From: Deltaproteobacteria bacterium
Lineage (GTDB): Bacteria; Bdellovibrionota; UBA2394
NCBI GenBank assembly: GCA_017302715.1
Contig: JAFLCD010000007.1
Coordinates: 62,001-126,000, forward strand
Direction: 5' to 3'
Length of the DNA stretch: 64,000 nucleotides
Below are positions 9,153-18,832 of this stretch, in pieces. How positions within the stretch are numbered: the first letter of the stretch is position 1; each line of letters opens with the position of its first letter. Both the position numbers and the translations under genes were made by a program. Under the pieces are notes generated by a model. That model had not been told where the DNA came from. It saw nothing but the letters and a program-made list of their open reading frames with translations, and ran no database searches.

Positions 9153-12100
9153 TTATCGATCGTTGTGATAAAGTCGGGCGGCTCCCTGAGCAGTTCCGCT
9201 CGCGTTGTTGTGCAAGCGCTCGCCGATGAGCAGATCGGGTTTGCTGTCGCCATCGTAGTCGCCATAAGAGTAAGAATAATTAAATCCAAGACTTCCCGTA
9301 AGAGTTTGAATGAGAGAGCCGTCATCTCCACTCCAAATGCGCACGGATGAAGTTACGCCTGCATAATTCGTGGCAGCGAAATCATTGGTTCCATCTCCGT
9401 CTACATCTCCTGCAAGAAAAACTCCTAAGCCAAGAAAATCCGAAGCCGTTGTTCCAATGATGGAATAAATAACGCTTCCCGTATCTCCATTATAAACAGA
9501 GACGGCGCCGGCATCCGTCGTCGCTCCATCATCATGCCGAGAAACTCCCACGACAAAATCTGCATGAGAATCGCCCGTGATGTCACCGATACCCGCAACT
9601 GAGCTTCCAAAGCCATCTTCAGAAGCTGCGCCTGTAAGAGAATGAAGAGGAGCTCCGTCCAACCCACTGTAAACAAATGCTCGTCCAAAATTTCCTGTGC
9701 TGCCGTCGGATGGTTGCCCAATAATAAAATCAGGATTTCCATCTAAATTTACATCCCCCGCACCTGCAACCGAGTAACCGAGATATCCCTGATCGACCGC
9801 ACCCGAAATGGTGTACATCACCGATCCATCAAATCCGCTAAAAACATAAGCGCGTCCTCGATCTGAACCTGGAGATCCCGCGTCGTGATAGGGGGCGCCG
9901 ATAATCACATCGGAGTAATTGTCGAGATTTGCGTCTCCCACTCTGCCAAGTGAAGCTCCGAACTGAGCGCCCGCTTCATCGCCAACAAGAACATCAAGCT
10001 GACCAGCGTCTGCGCCGCTAAAAATAATGACTCGACCTGTTCCACCATAGAGAGGCTCGCCGATCATAAAATCAGGAGTTCCATCGTGGTCAAAATCGCC
10101 CGCAGCTGAAATGACTTGTCCCAAATTTTCATTATCTATAGCTCCGTTGATCACAAATATTACAGAAGCATTTACTCCGCTATAGACCGTCGCTCGTCCT
10201 CTCGCGGTGCCAGCTCCATCTAAATCTGGACTACCTATAATATAGTCATCTCTTCCATCAGAATCGATATCGCCAATGAAAGTGACGGCCGTTCCTAAAT
10301 GTTCGAAGTCTTGAGTTCCTTCGATGAGTCGAGTTTGTCTGAAATAACCTTTTGTATAAGTGTAGTTCGTGCTCGATGAGGTTCCGTTATTTCCGTAGAT
10401 GTCTTGAAAACTTGAAGTATTAAAAGAGAGAACAAATGTTTGCTGATCAGCGCATGTCCCCAGCAACGTGATGGTGATGACTGTACCGGATGCTGAATCG
10501 ACGGTGACCGATGTGCCCGTACAAGTTCCGCCAATTCCAAAATCAGAAACATCAACAGAAGCGGGATCCACGGCTTGATCGAGAGTAATGGTAACTGTGG
10601 GAAGCGTCACTCGCGCCGAAGTGTCGGGACTTACCGAAACAAGACTTGGGCCAGAGCTGTCTATTGTATAGGTGCGGGAGACTGCGCTGCCCGATCCAGC
10701 ATTCAGTGCGGTGTCGGTGACATTGCTTGGATCTAAGCTAACTGTAAAAGTTTGAGTGTCGGCGCAAGTTCCGGTCAGTCCAAGTGTGATCACTCCAGCA
10801 ACAACAGAATCTACTGTTACGGATTTTCCAGTACACGTTCCACTTAAAGAAAAATCTCCAGCAGTGACAGATCCCGCAAGTAAATCACTACTCATTGTGA
10901 TTGTCGCCGTCGCAGGAAGCGATCCCACCGTTGAAGTCGCGGGTGTAAATGTTGAAATCGTTGGCGCGGTATTGTCTATAGTAATGGCGCTGCTTGCCGC
11001 TGATACGACTGAATTATTTGAATAAGCATCCGTGACGGCCGAAGCATTCACTTGCGCAGTCACCGTTCCAGTTCCCGTACAGTTTGATAAATTAATTGTC
11101 GGCGTTTGAGAAGAACCGTTCGTAATGCTCACCGTTCCACAAGTCGCTGTTCCTGAAGCCGTATTCACCGTAATTTCAGAATTCAACAAAGTTCCAGAAA
11201 CCGTTTCGTTGTACGTCACATCGATCGTCACATCGGCTGCTGCAGAATTAATGGGACCTGTCGATGAAGGAGCTGCAAGACTCGGAATCGGTCCTGCTGA
11301 GTCTATCGTGTAAGTTCGACTTTCTGCACCACCTGTTCCCGCATTCAGTGCGGTGTCGGTGACATTGCTTGGATCTAAGCTAACTGTAAAAGTTTGGGTG
11401 TCGGCGCAAGTTCCAGTGAGTCCCAGTGTGATCACTCCAGCAACAACAGAATCTACTGTTACGGATTTGCCGGTACAGGTTCCGCTTAAAGAAAAATCCG
11501 TGTCGACCACTGAACTTCCAAGCAAATCACTACTCATCGTGATTGTCGCCGTCGCGGGAAGTGAACCCACCGTTGAAGTCGCTGGTGTAAAAGTTGAAAT
11601 CGTCGGTGAAGTATTATCGATATCAATGGCCGTACTTGCCGAGGAAACTAAAGAATTATTTGAATAAATATCTGTCACCGCAGAAACATTCACTTGCACC
11701 GTGACCGTTCCTGTTCCCGTGCAGTTTGAAATATTAATGGTGGGAGTCTGCGAAGATCCGCTCGTGATACTGACCGTTCCACAAGTCGCAGTACCGGATG
11801 CCGTGTTCACTGTGATCTCTGAATTCAAAAGCGTGCCCGAAATTGTTTCGTTGTAAGTGACACCAATCGTCACGGCTGCCGCTGCAGAATTAATCGGCCC
11901 GGTTGTCGAAGGTGCAGCCAATGTTGGAACAGGACCCGCCGCATCTATTGTATAGGTGCGTGAAACTGAGCCACCCGAACCTGCGTTCAGTGCGGTGTCG
12001 GTAACATTGCTTGGATCAAAACTGAGAATGAATGTTTGAGTGTCAGCACAAGTTCCTGTGAGCCCGAGAGTGATCACTCCCGTTACAACTGAATTGACGG

Positions 12101-15100
12101 TGACTGACGTTCCCGTACACGTTCCGCCTATCGAAAAATCTCCAGACGCAACGGAGCCTGCAAGTAAATCGCTACTCATCGTGATCGTCGCCGTCGCGGG
12201 AAGTGTTCCCACCGTTGAAGTCGCGGGCGTGAATGTCGAAATCGTTGGCGCGGTATTGTCTATTGTAATAGCACTGCTTGCCGAAGAAGCGACGGATGCA
12301 TTTCCAACGACATCTGTTACAGCGGATGAATTCACCTGCGCCGTAACGGTTCCTGTTCCCGTGCAATCAGATAAATTAATCGTCGGCGTTTGACCTGAGC
12401 CACTCGTGATGCTGACGGTTCCGCAAGTCGCCGTTCCCGATGCGGTATTTACCGTGATCTCTGTATTGTCGAGAGTTCCAGAAATGGTTTCATTGTAAGT
12501 CACACCGATCGTAACGGCAGCCGCAGCAGAATTAATCGGCCCCGTGGTCGAAGGTGCCGCCAGTGTAGGTATTGGACTTGCAGAATCAATCGTATAAGTA
12601 CGACTCACCGACGATCCTGATCCAGCGTTTAAAGCCGCGTCCATCACACTGACGGGATCAAAACTAATCGTAAAAGTTTGAGTGTCAGCACAAGTTCCAA
12701 TCAATCCAAGCGTGATCACGCCTGAAGAAACAGAATTCACAGTCACCGATTTTGAAGTACAGGTTCCACTCAAAGAAAAATCTGAAATCGAAACCGAGCT
12801 CACGAGTAAATCGCTACTCATCGTGATCGTCGCCGTCGCGGGAAGTGCCGCGAAAGTTGCCGATGCGGCCGTGAAAGATGAAATAGTGGGAGCTGTATTA
12901 TCGACATTAATAATGGCGCTCGCAGATGAAACAATATTTCCGTTTCCTACCGCATCAGTGACAGCCGACGCATTCACTTGTGCTGTCACCGTTCCGGTGC
13001 CCGTGCAGTTTGAAATATTAATGGTTGGTGTTTGCGAAGATCCGCTCGTGATGCTGATTGTTCCGCAAGCGGCCGTTCCAGATGTAGCCGCCACAGTAAC
13101 TTCAGAATTTAATAAAGTTCCCGCAACTGTTTCGCTATAACTTACGCCGATCGTAAATGCTGAAGCTGTCGAGTTGAGCGGACCTGTCGTCGATGGAACG
13201 CCCAAGGTGACGACCGGTCCAGCGCCGTCGATCGTGTAAGTTCGCGTGACCACCGATCCCGTCGCAGGATTGCCAGAAGTGTCGGTGATATTGGTTGGAT
13301 CCAAACTGATGATAAAAGTATCTCCATCGGCACAGGTCGCCGAAAGTCCTAGCGTAATGATTCCGTTCAAAATCGAATTCACGGTGACCACTTTGCTCGT
13401 ACAAGTTCCACTCAAGGAAAAATCTCCTGCAGTGACAGAGCCGGCGAGCAAATCGCTGCTGGTGACGATTGTTGCAGAAGATGAAATCGCTTGAACCGTT
13501 GCGGTTGCCGGCGTGAAAGTTGAAACAGTCGGAGGAGTATTATCGACAGAAATAACGGAGCTCGCAGATGAAGCGACAGAATTATTTCCGACAGCATCTA
13601 CAACAGCTGCCGCATTGATCGTCGCTGTCACGGTTCCGGTTCCTGTGCAATTTGAAATATTAATCGTCGGTGTTTGAGAAGAACCGCTCGTGATGCTGAC
13701 CGTTCCACAGGTCGCTGTTCCAGAAACCGTGTTCACCGTTACTTCTGAATTGGATAAAGTTCCCGAAATAGTTTCGTTATAAGTGACTCCGATCGTCACC
13801 GCCGAAGCAGAAGAGTTCACCGGTCCTGTCGTTGAAGGTGCCGCCAGTGTAGGAATGGGACCCGAAGAGTCGACCACATACGTACGACTGACAGAACCAC
13901 CGGTGCCGACGTTGCCGGCGTCGTCGGTGACGTTAGCTGGATCAAAACTAATCGTGAAAGTTTGCCCGTTTGCACAAGTACCACCGACGCCCAGTGTGAT
14001 CACTCCCATCGAAACTGAAAGCACACTCACCGCTTTTCCCGTGCACGTTCCACTGAGCGAAAAATCTCCAGAGGTTACAGAGCCCGCGAGCAAATCGCTA
14101 CTCAACGTAATCGTCGCTGTCGCAGGAAGTGCAGACAAAGTTGCAGATGCTGGAGTGAAACTCGAAAGTGTGGGTGAAGTATTATCCACGGTAATGCTCG
14201 CACTTGCGGCCGAAACAGTACTCGCGTTTCCGTAAACGTCGGTGACGGCGGCGGCATTGATAGTGGCTGTGACCGTTCCGGAGCCGGTACAATTTGAAAG
14301 ATTAATAATCGGCGTTTGCGAAGATCCACTGGTAATCGTCACCGTTGCGCAAGTAGCTGTTCCAGTTGCGGTCGTAACTGTCACCTCTGAACTCGAGAGC
14401 GTTCCTGAGATAGCTTCGCTGTAACTTACGCCAATCGTCACTGCAGGATTTGAAGAGCTGACTGGGCCTGTCGTAGAAGGAGCCGCCAGAGTGGGCGTTG
14501 GTCCGATCGAATCGATAGTGTAAGTGCGACTGACGGTGGCTCCTGTTCCAACATTCGTCGATGAATCTGTCACAGCGGCTGGATCAAAACTGACAGTAAA
14601 AGTTTGAGTGTCGGCACAAGTTGCGGTGAGGCCAAGTGTGATCACTCCTGTCACAACAGAATTCACGGTCACAGATTGTCCGGTGCACGTTCCGCCTAAA
14701 GAAAAATCACTCGCATCGACGGTCGAGCCAAGCAAATCACTACTCATCGTCAAGGTGGCTGTTGACGGCAAAGTGGCTACGATCGAACTTGCCGGAGTAA
14801 AACTTGAAACAGTCGGAGATGTTAAATCGCAGGATTCAGTTGTGAAAGTATAAGTGCTTCCAGAAAACGGGGCGCCATTTTTAAATTCAATCGCAGAAGT
14901 TAAACAAATATTGTACGTCGTATCGCACGTGAGAGTTTCTGCAGGATCCAAGCTGATTTGTCGGCCGGTGGTGCTGACGGTGGTATCGATTCGATTCGCA
15001 ATATTACAAGCCGTCGGTCTGTACGATGCAGCAAGACTCGCTGCATGAAGAGTCGAAGAGCTTCCCGAACCGTGTGTGATGTAAGCACTTGAATTATTAA

Positions 15101-15308
15101 TTGAACTGACAAGAAGCGCTGAATTAAAATTAATAACTAAATTTTCATTGAGGCCTACAGAATTTCCAACACTGTTACCTTGAAAACTTCCGGTACCCAC
15201 CGAAGCAATATCAGCAGAGTCAACGGTATTATAAGCACACGAACTTAAATGCGCCAAAAAAAGTGGAAGCAAAGCCGTTAATATTCTTGATGAAAAACTT
15301 CCACGCAT
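9153..15308 (-). CDS. Giant lipoprotein with alternating Ig-like modules and a seven-blade FG-GAP propeller
   Basis: About 2051 residues. The ATG at 15308 is chosen because it directly starts a lipoprotein signal (RILTALLPLFLAHLSSC); a TTG 57 bases upstream keeps the frame but hides the signal. After a ~140-residue head there are eight A modules (start PTxSxFTPA, then LPATATITMSSDLL, two Cys in SGTCTG and GTCAD) interleaved with six B modules (PTLAAPSTTGP, then YNETISGT, two Cys in TATC and SNCTG). The C-terminal ~390 residues carry seven FG-GAP/integrin-alpha repeats with calcium-type loops such as GDIDSDGRDDYIIG. The protein is probably displayed at the outer-membrane surface as an adhesin or prey/host contact protein; that function is inferred. 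A Cys-rich secreted protein is encoded just upstream. Confidence 0.85.
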   Translation of the reverse strand: MRGSFSSRILTALLPLFLAHLSSCAYNTVDSADIASVGTGSFQGNSVGNSVGLNENLVINFNSALLVSSINNSSAYITHGSGSSSTLHAASLAASYRPTACNIANRIDTTVSTTGRQISLDPAETLTCDTTYNICLTSAIEFKNGAPFSGSTYTFTTESCDLTSPTVSSFTPASSIVATLPSTATLTMSSDLLGSTVDASDFSLGGTCTGQSVTVNSVVTGVITLGLTATCADTQTFTVSFDPAAVTDSSTNVGTGATVSRTYTIDSIGPTPTLAAPSTTGPVSSSNPAVTIGVSYSEAISGTLSSSEVTVTTATGTATCATVTITSGSSQTPIINLSNCTGSGTVTATINAAAVTDVYGNASTVSAASASITVDNTSPTLSSFTPASATLSALPATATITLSSDLLAGSVTSGDFSLSGTCTGKAVSVLSVSMGVITLGVGGTCANGQTFTISFDPANVTDDAGNVGTGGSVSRTYVVDSSGPIPTLAAPSTTGPVNSSASAVTIGVTYNETISGTLSNSEVTVNTVSGTATCGTVSITSGSSQTPTINISNCTGTGTVTATINAAAVVDAVGNNSVASSASSVISVDNTPPTVSTFTPATATVQAISSSATIVTSSDLLAGSVTAGDFSLSGTCTSKVVTVNSILNGIITLGLSATCADGDTFIISLDPTNITDTSGNPATGSVVTRTYTIDGAGPVVTLGVPSTTGPLNSTASAFTIGVSYSETVAGTLLNSEVTVAATSGTAACGTISITSGSSQTPTINISNCTGTGTVTAQVNASAVTDAVGNGNIVSSASAIINVDNTAPTISSFTAASATFAALPATATITMSSDLLVSSVSISDFSLSGTCTSKSVTVNSVSSGVITLGLIGTCADTQTFTISFDPVSVMDAALNAGSGSSVSRTYTIDSASPIPTLAAPSTTGPINSAAAAVTIGVTYNETISGTLDNTEITVNTASGTATCGTVSITSGSGQTPTINLSDCTGTGTVTAQVNSSAVTDVVGNASVASSASSAITIDNTAPTISTFTPATSTVGTLPATATITMSSDLLAGSVASGDFSIGGTCTGTSVTVNSVVTGVITLGLTGTCADTQTFILSFDPSNVTDTALNAGSGGSVSRTYTIDAAGPVPTLAAPSTTGPINSAAAAVTIGVTYNETISGTLLNSEITVNTASGTATCGTVSITSGSSQTPTINISNCTGTGTVTVQVNVSAVTDIYSNNSLVSSASTAIDIDNTSPTISTFTPATSTVGSLPATATITMSSDLLGSSVVDTDFSLSGTCTGKSVTVDSVVAGVITLGLTGTCADTQTFTVSLDPSNVTDTALNAGTGGAESRTYTIDSAGPIPSLAAPSSTGPINSAAADVTIDVTYNETVSGTLLNSEITVNTASGTATCGTVSITNGSSQTPTINLSNCTGTGTVTAQVNASAVTDAYSNNSVVSAASSAITIDNTAPTISTFTPATSTVGSLPATATITMSSDLLAGSVTAGDFSLSGTCTGKSVTVDSVVAGVITLGLTGTCADTQTFTVSLDPSNVTDTALNAGSGSAVSRTYTIDSSGPSLVSVSPDTSARVTLPTVTITLDQAVDPASVDVSDFGIGGTCTGTSVTVDSASGTVITITLLGTCADQQTFVLSFNTSSFQDIYGNNGTSSSTNYTYTKGYFRQTRLIEGTQDFEHLGTAVTFIGDIDSDGRDDYIIGSPDLDGAGTARGRATVYSGVNASVIFVINGAIDNENLGQVISAAGDFDHDGTPDFMIGEPLYGGTGRVIIFSGADAGQLDVLVGDEAGAQFGASLGRVGDANLDNYSDVIIGAPYHDAGSPGSDRGRAYVFSGFDGSVMYTISGAVDQGYLGYSVAGAGDVNLDGNPDFIIGQPSDGSTGNFGRAFVYSGLDGAPLHSLTGAASEDGFGSSVAGIGDITGDSHADFVVGVSRHDDGATTDAGAVSVYNGDTGSVIYSIIGTTASDFLGLGVFLAGDVDGDGTNDFAATNYAGVTSSVRIWSGDDGSLIQTLTGSLGFNYSYSYGDYDGDSKPDLLIGERLHNNASGTAQGAARLYHNDR
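10345..14830 (-). repeat. Intragenic tandem A-B module array
   Basis: This part of the giant lipoprotein gene is a tandem array with a period of about 640 bases (one A plus one B module, about 214 codons). Units near the 3' end are almost identical at DNA level: 10699-10754 and 11341-11396 share 56 identical bases. The 5' units are more diverged. Such a gradient points to recent unit duplication at the C-terminal side of the array. Long antisense reading frames across it arise from the repeats. Confidence 0.85.
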
Positions 15309-15431
15309 TCCTCTTATTTTCTCAAGATTTTGACTCGGGGGCGGCACCCCACGAGTCTGCGGCAAAGAAGTTTCTTAGCTGCGTGGCACTAATAATTTAT
15401 GAACGTCTAAGACGCTTCACAGAAAATTTTG

Positions 15432-15920
15432 TTAAGGGCAGTTATTTCGAACGCATTGATTGAACTGAGCAGAAATATTGGATTCGTTTGATGCCCAATT
15501 CGCCGTCGCCTGTTGAATGCACATTCCCTGACGCTGAGGATCGTTGGGAAAATTTTGTTTGCACTCGTTCGTTTTATCCCTGAGCTGTTTATCGTTAAAA
15601 TCTTTGGCAGGTGCATAAGTGGCATAGCAGTCTCGCGCTGCCGCCGTGCGCTGAGCGTCATCACAGTGCTCAACAAGGCAAGCATCAATTGCAAAATCTC
15701 TATCGGCTCCTGTAAATCCATTGGCACAAGCGAGGCAATAAGAGGTGGGTTGATCGCGAGTATCATCGAAACATTGATACCAAGTGTATCCGCAGTTGTA
15801 AGAAGATGATTGCAATCTCTGCTCGGCCACACATCCACCATCTTCGCCCGGAGGATTTGAATACGTGGGGCCACTATCGCTTAAAAGAAAAATCGCCGAA
15901 GTAAAAATGAGTGAAAGCAT
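15432..15920 (-). CDS. Secreted cysteine-rich protein, unknown
   Basis: A 162-residue protein with an N-terminal signal (MLSLIFTSAIFLLSDSG) and 14 Cys in the mature part, many spaced as CxxC or C-x6-8-C (NCGYTWYQC, YCLACANGF, DACLVEHC). The even number and the export signal suggest a disulfide-stabilised periplasmic or extracellular domain. I do not recognise the family. It lies upstream of and co-oriented with the giant lipoprotein gene, about 120 bases from its chosen start, so it may be co-expressed. Its upstream sequence has a purine-rich GGAGA ribosome site. Confidence 0.6.
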   Translation of the reverse strand: MLSLIFTSAIFLLSDSGPTYSNPPGEDGGCVAEQRLQSSSYNCGYTWYQCFDDTRDQPTSYCLACANGFTGADRDFAIDACLVEHCDDAQRTAAARDCYATYAPAKDFNDKQLRDKTNECKQNFPNDPQRQGMCIQQATANWASNESNISAQFNQCVRNNCP

Positions 15921-16076
15921 GCAATCTCCTTCTGCCCCTTTTCTTGCAATCTTTGTGCCATTTAATTTTTAGTTTAAAATGAGATTTGACGAGGTTTTAA
16001 GCTACTCTCTCATTTTAAATGCGACTTTTTAGGGTCTTCATTGCGCAAAAAATAAAAATCCGATATCTCAGCCCCC

Positions 16077-17045
16077 ATGATTTCACTTTTACTTTCATTA
16101 AGTCTGACTTTAACCGCAGAACCAAAACCTCAAACTCCGATTCAAATGGGAGTCGTTAAACAACTTACTTTAAAAGGAATTATCGAACGAAGCCCTGTCG
16201 GTCGATATGAAAGAAAAGATTTTTCACCTGGAGTAAAATCTTTTAGAAACGAACCTCGATGCGTGACCACTGACCTTGAGCAATTATTTTTGCTTCAAGA
16301 ACCACCCCAAAAAGTAATCATCCCCTCGGCTCAAAAAGTTCTTAAAGATAAATTTCCCAATGAAAAAACTCGAGACCTCTCACTCTCTATTGCTGATTTA
16401 GAAAATCAACTTATTCAAGACACCTCCGTTCAGCTTCAAATGTTTCGAGATGCACGAGATCCGTCAGTCGAGAATCGAGAGATCTGCGTGATCTCTGCAG
16501 AGTTTGAATCTCCGAATGCCGTTTCAATCGGTGTGGGATTTATGGTTTTTGATCCTCAATTATTTTTTCAAATTATTCGTCACGACGCTGCTAATGGCTG
16601 GTCATTGCGTGCGGTAGTTGCGCATGAATTTGCACATCAGCTTCAAAGTTGGACTCAAGATCCAACGAATTTTAAAATCAGCAAAGAAAATCGAAGTATC
16701 GTTCGAGACAAAGAACTTCAAGCCGATTGCGTCGCTTCAGGAATTTTAAGTCGAATGCGTGATCGAGAACTCGTTGCGACAAAAATAACAGAACCTAATT
16801 TTGAATCTGCTTTAGTAAATGCTTTTGCTTCTCTTGGTGATTTTGAAATTAAATCTCTCGAAACTCATCACGGAACAGCTTGGGAAAGAGCGTTGATGGT
16901 GAGCGTGGGCCTTCAATCTAATGAAGATCTTTTGAGAAAAGGCGACCCATCCTCCACCGCACTTCTTAATTCCTGTCGAGTTTATATCGACAAGATGAAC
17001 AAAAAATACGGTGAAGAAATTTGGCCTATGGGTTCAAGACTCTAA
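16077..17045 (+). CDS. Putative secreted zinc metallopeptidase-like protein
   Basis: A 322-residue protein with a short signal peptide (MISLLLSLSLTLTA). The motif VVAHEFAHQLQ (about residues 180-190) contains HExxH. A downstream ELQADC (about 218-223) has the acid residue and the helix context typical of gluzincin-type neutral metallopeptidases (compare DUF/YpfJ-like E-x-x-A-D). Two conserved Cys, in PRCVTTD and REICVIS, may pair. The substrate is unknown. It converges with the Fur-controlled DUF6607-like gene, with one base between them. Confidence 0.6.
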   Translation: MISLLLSLSLTLTAEPKPQTPIQMGVVKQLTLKGIIERSPVGRYERKDFSPGVKSFRNEPRCVTTDLEQLFLLQEPPQKVIIPSAQKVLKDKFPNEKTRDLSLSIADLENQLIQDTSVQLQMFRDARDPSVENREICVISAEFESPNAVSIGVGFMVFDPQLFFQIIRHDAANGWSLRAVVAHEFAHQLQSWTQDPTNFKISKENRSIVRDKELQADCVASGILSRMRDRELVATKITEPNFESALVNAFASLGDFEIKSLETHHGTAWERALMVSVGLQSNEDLLRKGDPSSTALLNSCRVYIDKMNKKYGEEIWPMGSRL

Positions 17046-17046
17046 C

Positions 17047-18108
17047 TTACTGATTAACGATCTTGCGAACTTCATCAGCGATTTCAGCTTTGAACTTCGC
17101 GTCGATTTGTTTGTCTTTCGAAGCTGTCACATATTTTTCTTCGAGACCTTTTTTGTATTGAACCATTTGTCGTCCAGGATGAACGATGAAAGGTCCGCCA
17201 TTCAGTGACAACCAAAGTGGAGCACCGTGTGGTTCAGAGATTTGCTTTCCTTCGTTTAACAACCCATCCCAAACTTGCTGAGTGATATCCCAAAACCCTT
17301 TTCGCTCGGCGATAAAAGAATCGATCACATTGCAATCGTCATTTTTCAAACGAGTATACCAGTTGCGACCTTTTTCTTTGACGAAGGCCACACGAGTACC
17401 ATCCTCTTTCTCAATTACTTTTTCGTTGTTCTGAGTATCGAGCCATGCGTTGGGATAAACGGTGACTTCATGAATACGATTCAAAGCTTGATAATCACTT
17501 CGCTTCATATCTCGATATTCTCGACCAGCGATCGGAGAATAATTCGCGCAAGTCCAGGTTGGATATTCTCGAGTGTGATCCCAAGCAGCCGTGCAACTAT
17601 ATCGAGGGCTATCATCGAGTGCCATCATTTCACGAGTCCACTTGCCTTTTGAATTTTCAACAGCCGTTGCATCCCAGCGACCTTGACCGACGAAGGAATA
17701 AGTTTTTGCGGCTTCGTACTTCCAACGCTCGCTATGATGTTTCATTACAAAATCCAACTGACCATCTTTGTTTGTTAAAAAGATAATATGCTGGAGGTGA
17801 ATTGTGTTTGGAGAATCCACTCGTGCATAAATTTTTTCTTTTACAGTGAGCTGATATTTATCTGGAGTAACCGCCGGATCGATCATCGAATACATCTTAA
17901 AAAACTTCTGAAAATCTGAATTAATCGAAGAATGATATTCGCGAGGATCGAGTTTATAGGTTGGGTCTATCGCTTCGACTTCATGATAATTGTAGTCGAC
18001 CATATAACAGCCGGTAGATCCGAGAATCGCCTGACGATCTTTTTCTAATGTGTCAGCGTGAACAGCACCCCACAAAAGAACAGTAAAAATAGACAAACTA
18101 GCTTTCAT
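17047..18108 (-). CDS. DUF6607-like secreted protein, Fur-controlled
   Basis: A 353-residue protein with a Sec signal (MKASLSIFTVLLWGAVHA). The mature part has the pattern I associate with DUF6607: DRQAILGSTGCYMVDYNYHE at the N-terminus, a HLQHIIFL strand, then HHSERWKYEAAKTYSFVGQGRW, RYSCTAAWDH and REYRDMKRSDYQALNR. In other genomes such genes often sit next to TonB-dependent receptors. Here a perfect Fur core lies 52 bases upstream, which supports an iron- or heme-uptake role for the family. No catalytic motif is known to me. The family assignment is from memory of the pattern. Confidence 0.65.
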   Translation of the reverse strand: MKASLSIFTVLLWGAVHADTLEKDRQAILGSTGCYMVDYNYHEVEAIDPTYKLDPREYHSSINSDFQKFFKMYSMIDPAVTPDKYQLTVKEKIYARVDSPNTIHLQHIIFLTNKDGQLDFVMKHHSERWKYEAAKTYSFVGQGRWDATAVENSKGKWTREMMALDDSPRYSCTAAWDHTREYPTWTCANYSPIAGREYRDMKRSDYQALNRIHEVTVYPNAWLDTQNNEKVIEKEDGTRVAFVKEKGRNWYTRLKNDDCNVIDSFIAERKGFWDITQQVWDGLLNEGKQISEPHGAPLWLSLNGGPFIVHPGRQMVQYKKGLEEKYVTASKDKQIDAKFKAEIADEVRKIVNQ

Positions 18109-18159
18109 TGAATTTCCTTTTCTACGCGCCTTTATGCATTCTTTAGGCGCTTTGTTTAT

Positions 18160-18174
18160 TGATAATCATTATCA
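18160..18174 (-). promoter_or_regulatory. Perfect Fur box
   Basis: TGATAATCATTATCA is a perfect match to the Fur core and extends outward as ATTGATAATC/ATTATCAATA. It lies 52 bases upstream of the DUF6607-like gene on the minus strand, a usual repressor distance. No other gene start is close on its right. Confidence 0.9.
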
Positions 18175-18226
18175 ATACGAAATTCAAAAGCCAGTCAAGG
18201 CGGATGCGGCATATTCGTTCATCTAG

Positions 18227-18442
18227 TTAAGACTTAAAAATATTTTGAATGGTATTCATTGTGTGAACGGTTTCTATATGTCCCCACACTCCAAAGACCC
18301 TAAGAAGCCAGACGACTAAACAAATGATAACAACAATATTAAGGATTTTTTTTACTCTTCCTTCCATAGGAATATAGGTATTGATTAACCAGAGTAAAAC
18401 CCCAACGATCGCAATAGTGATAATAATCGTTAAAATAGGCAT
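18227..18442 (-). CDS. Thivi_2564-type small membrane protein
   Basis: A 71-residue protein with two membrane helices, residues about 2-24 (PILTIIITIAIVGVLLWLI) and 33-50 (ILNIVVIICLVVWLLRVFG), joined by NTYIPMEGRVK. This two-helix arrangement with the IPMEGRVKKILN loop is that of the Thivi_2564 family, whose function is unknown but which is often found with stress genes. Here it lies just downstream of a CsbD gene in the same direction, which fits a general-stress unit. Confidence 0.75.
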   Translation of the reverse strand: MPILTIIITIAIVGVLLWLINTYIPMEGRVKKILNIVVIICLVVWLLRVFGVWGHIETVHTMNTIQNIFKS

Positions 18443-18470
18443 ATAATTTCTTTCTATAATTTAAAAATGA

Positions 18471-18719
18471 TTAGACAGCTCGTTTTTTTGAATTTGAATT
18501 TGAATTTTCAGTATTTTCGTTTTGATGCGAAAAATGCCATTCATTAATTTGTTTTTCGGCTTCGCCTTTAGCAACGCCATATCTCTCTTGAATTTTTCCT
18601 AAGAGTTGATCTTTTTTTCCTGCAATTTCAGTAATTTCAGAATCGGTTAATTGACCCCATTTTTCTTTAACCTTACCTTTTAATTGTTTCCAATTTCCTT
18701 CTATTTCACTCCAGTTCAT
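18471..18719 (-). CDS. CsbD-family stress protein
   Basis: An 82-residue CsbD-like protein. The start MNWSEIEGNWKQLKGKVKE matches the family exactly. An AAAGGAGA ribosome site lies seven bases before the ATG at 18719, so an ATG 18 bases upstream is rejected. The body KWGQLTDSEITEIAGKKDQLLG and YGVAKGEAEKQINEW is also typical. Members are small, hydrophilic, stress-induced proteins of unclear mechanism. The extra C-terminus is Asn/Ser/Lys-rich. Neighbours are the Thivi_2564-like gene and a Gre-like gene. Confidence 0.92.
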   Translation of the reverse strand: MNWSEIEGNWKQLKGKVKEKWGQLTDSEITEIAGKKDQLLGKIQERYGVAKGEAEKQINEWHFSHQNENTENSNSNSKKRAV

Positions 18720-18832
18720 AAAAATCTCCTTTTTCATTCAGAAGAGTAACTGATTTTTGACTGACACGAACCAGACTAAAGTTTGACAATGCTCGCGCAA
18801 TTTTAACTTTTTATTTAGCGACTGACTTTGGA

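Noticed and set aside
10345-14830. Regular repeats considered as CRISPR array
   Set aside because: The period is about 640 bases, in frame and coding; there are no short spacers. No CRISPR or cas genes were seen in the window.
9165-15112. Many antisense and shifted reading frames of 60-150 codons across the giant lipoprotein gene
   Set aside because: They repeat with the module period and have no ribosome sites; they are shadows of the repeat array.
15407-15463. Promoter for the giant lipoprotein in the gap before it
   Set aside because: No convincing -35/-10 pair was seen; co-transcription with the Cys-rich gene is as likely.
15407-15874. Alternative minus-strand frame overlapping the Cys-rich secreted gene
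   Set aside because: It has no signal peptide or Cys pattern, and the overlapping frame at 15432-15920 has both.
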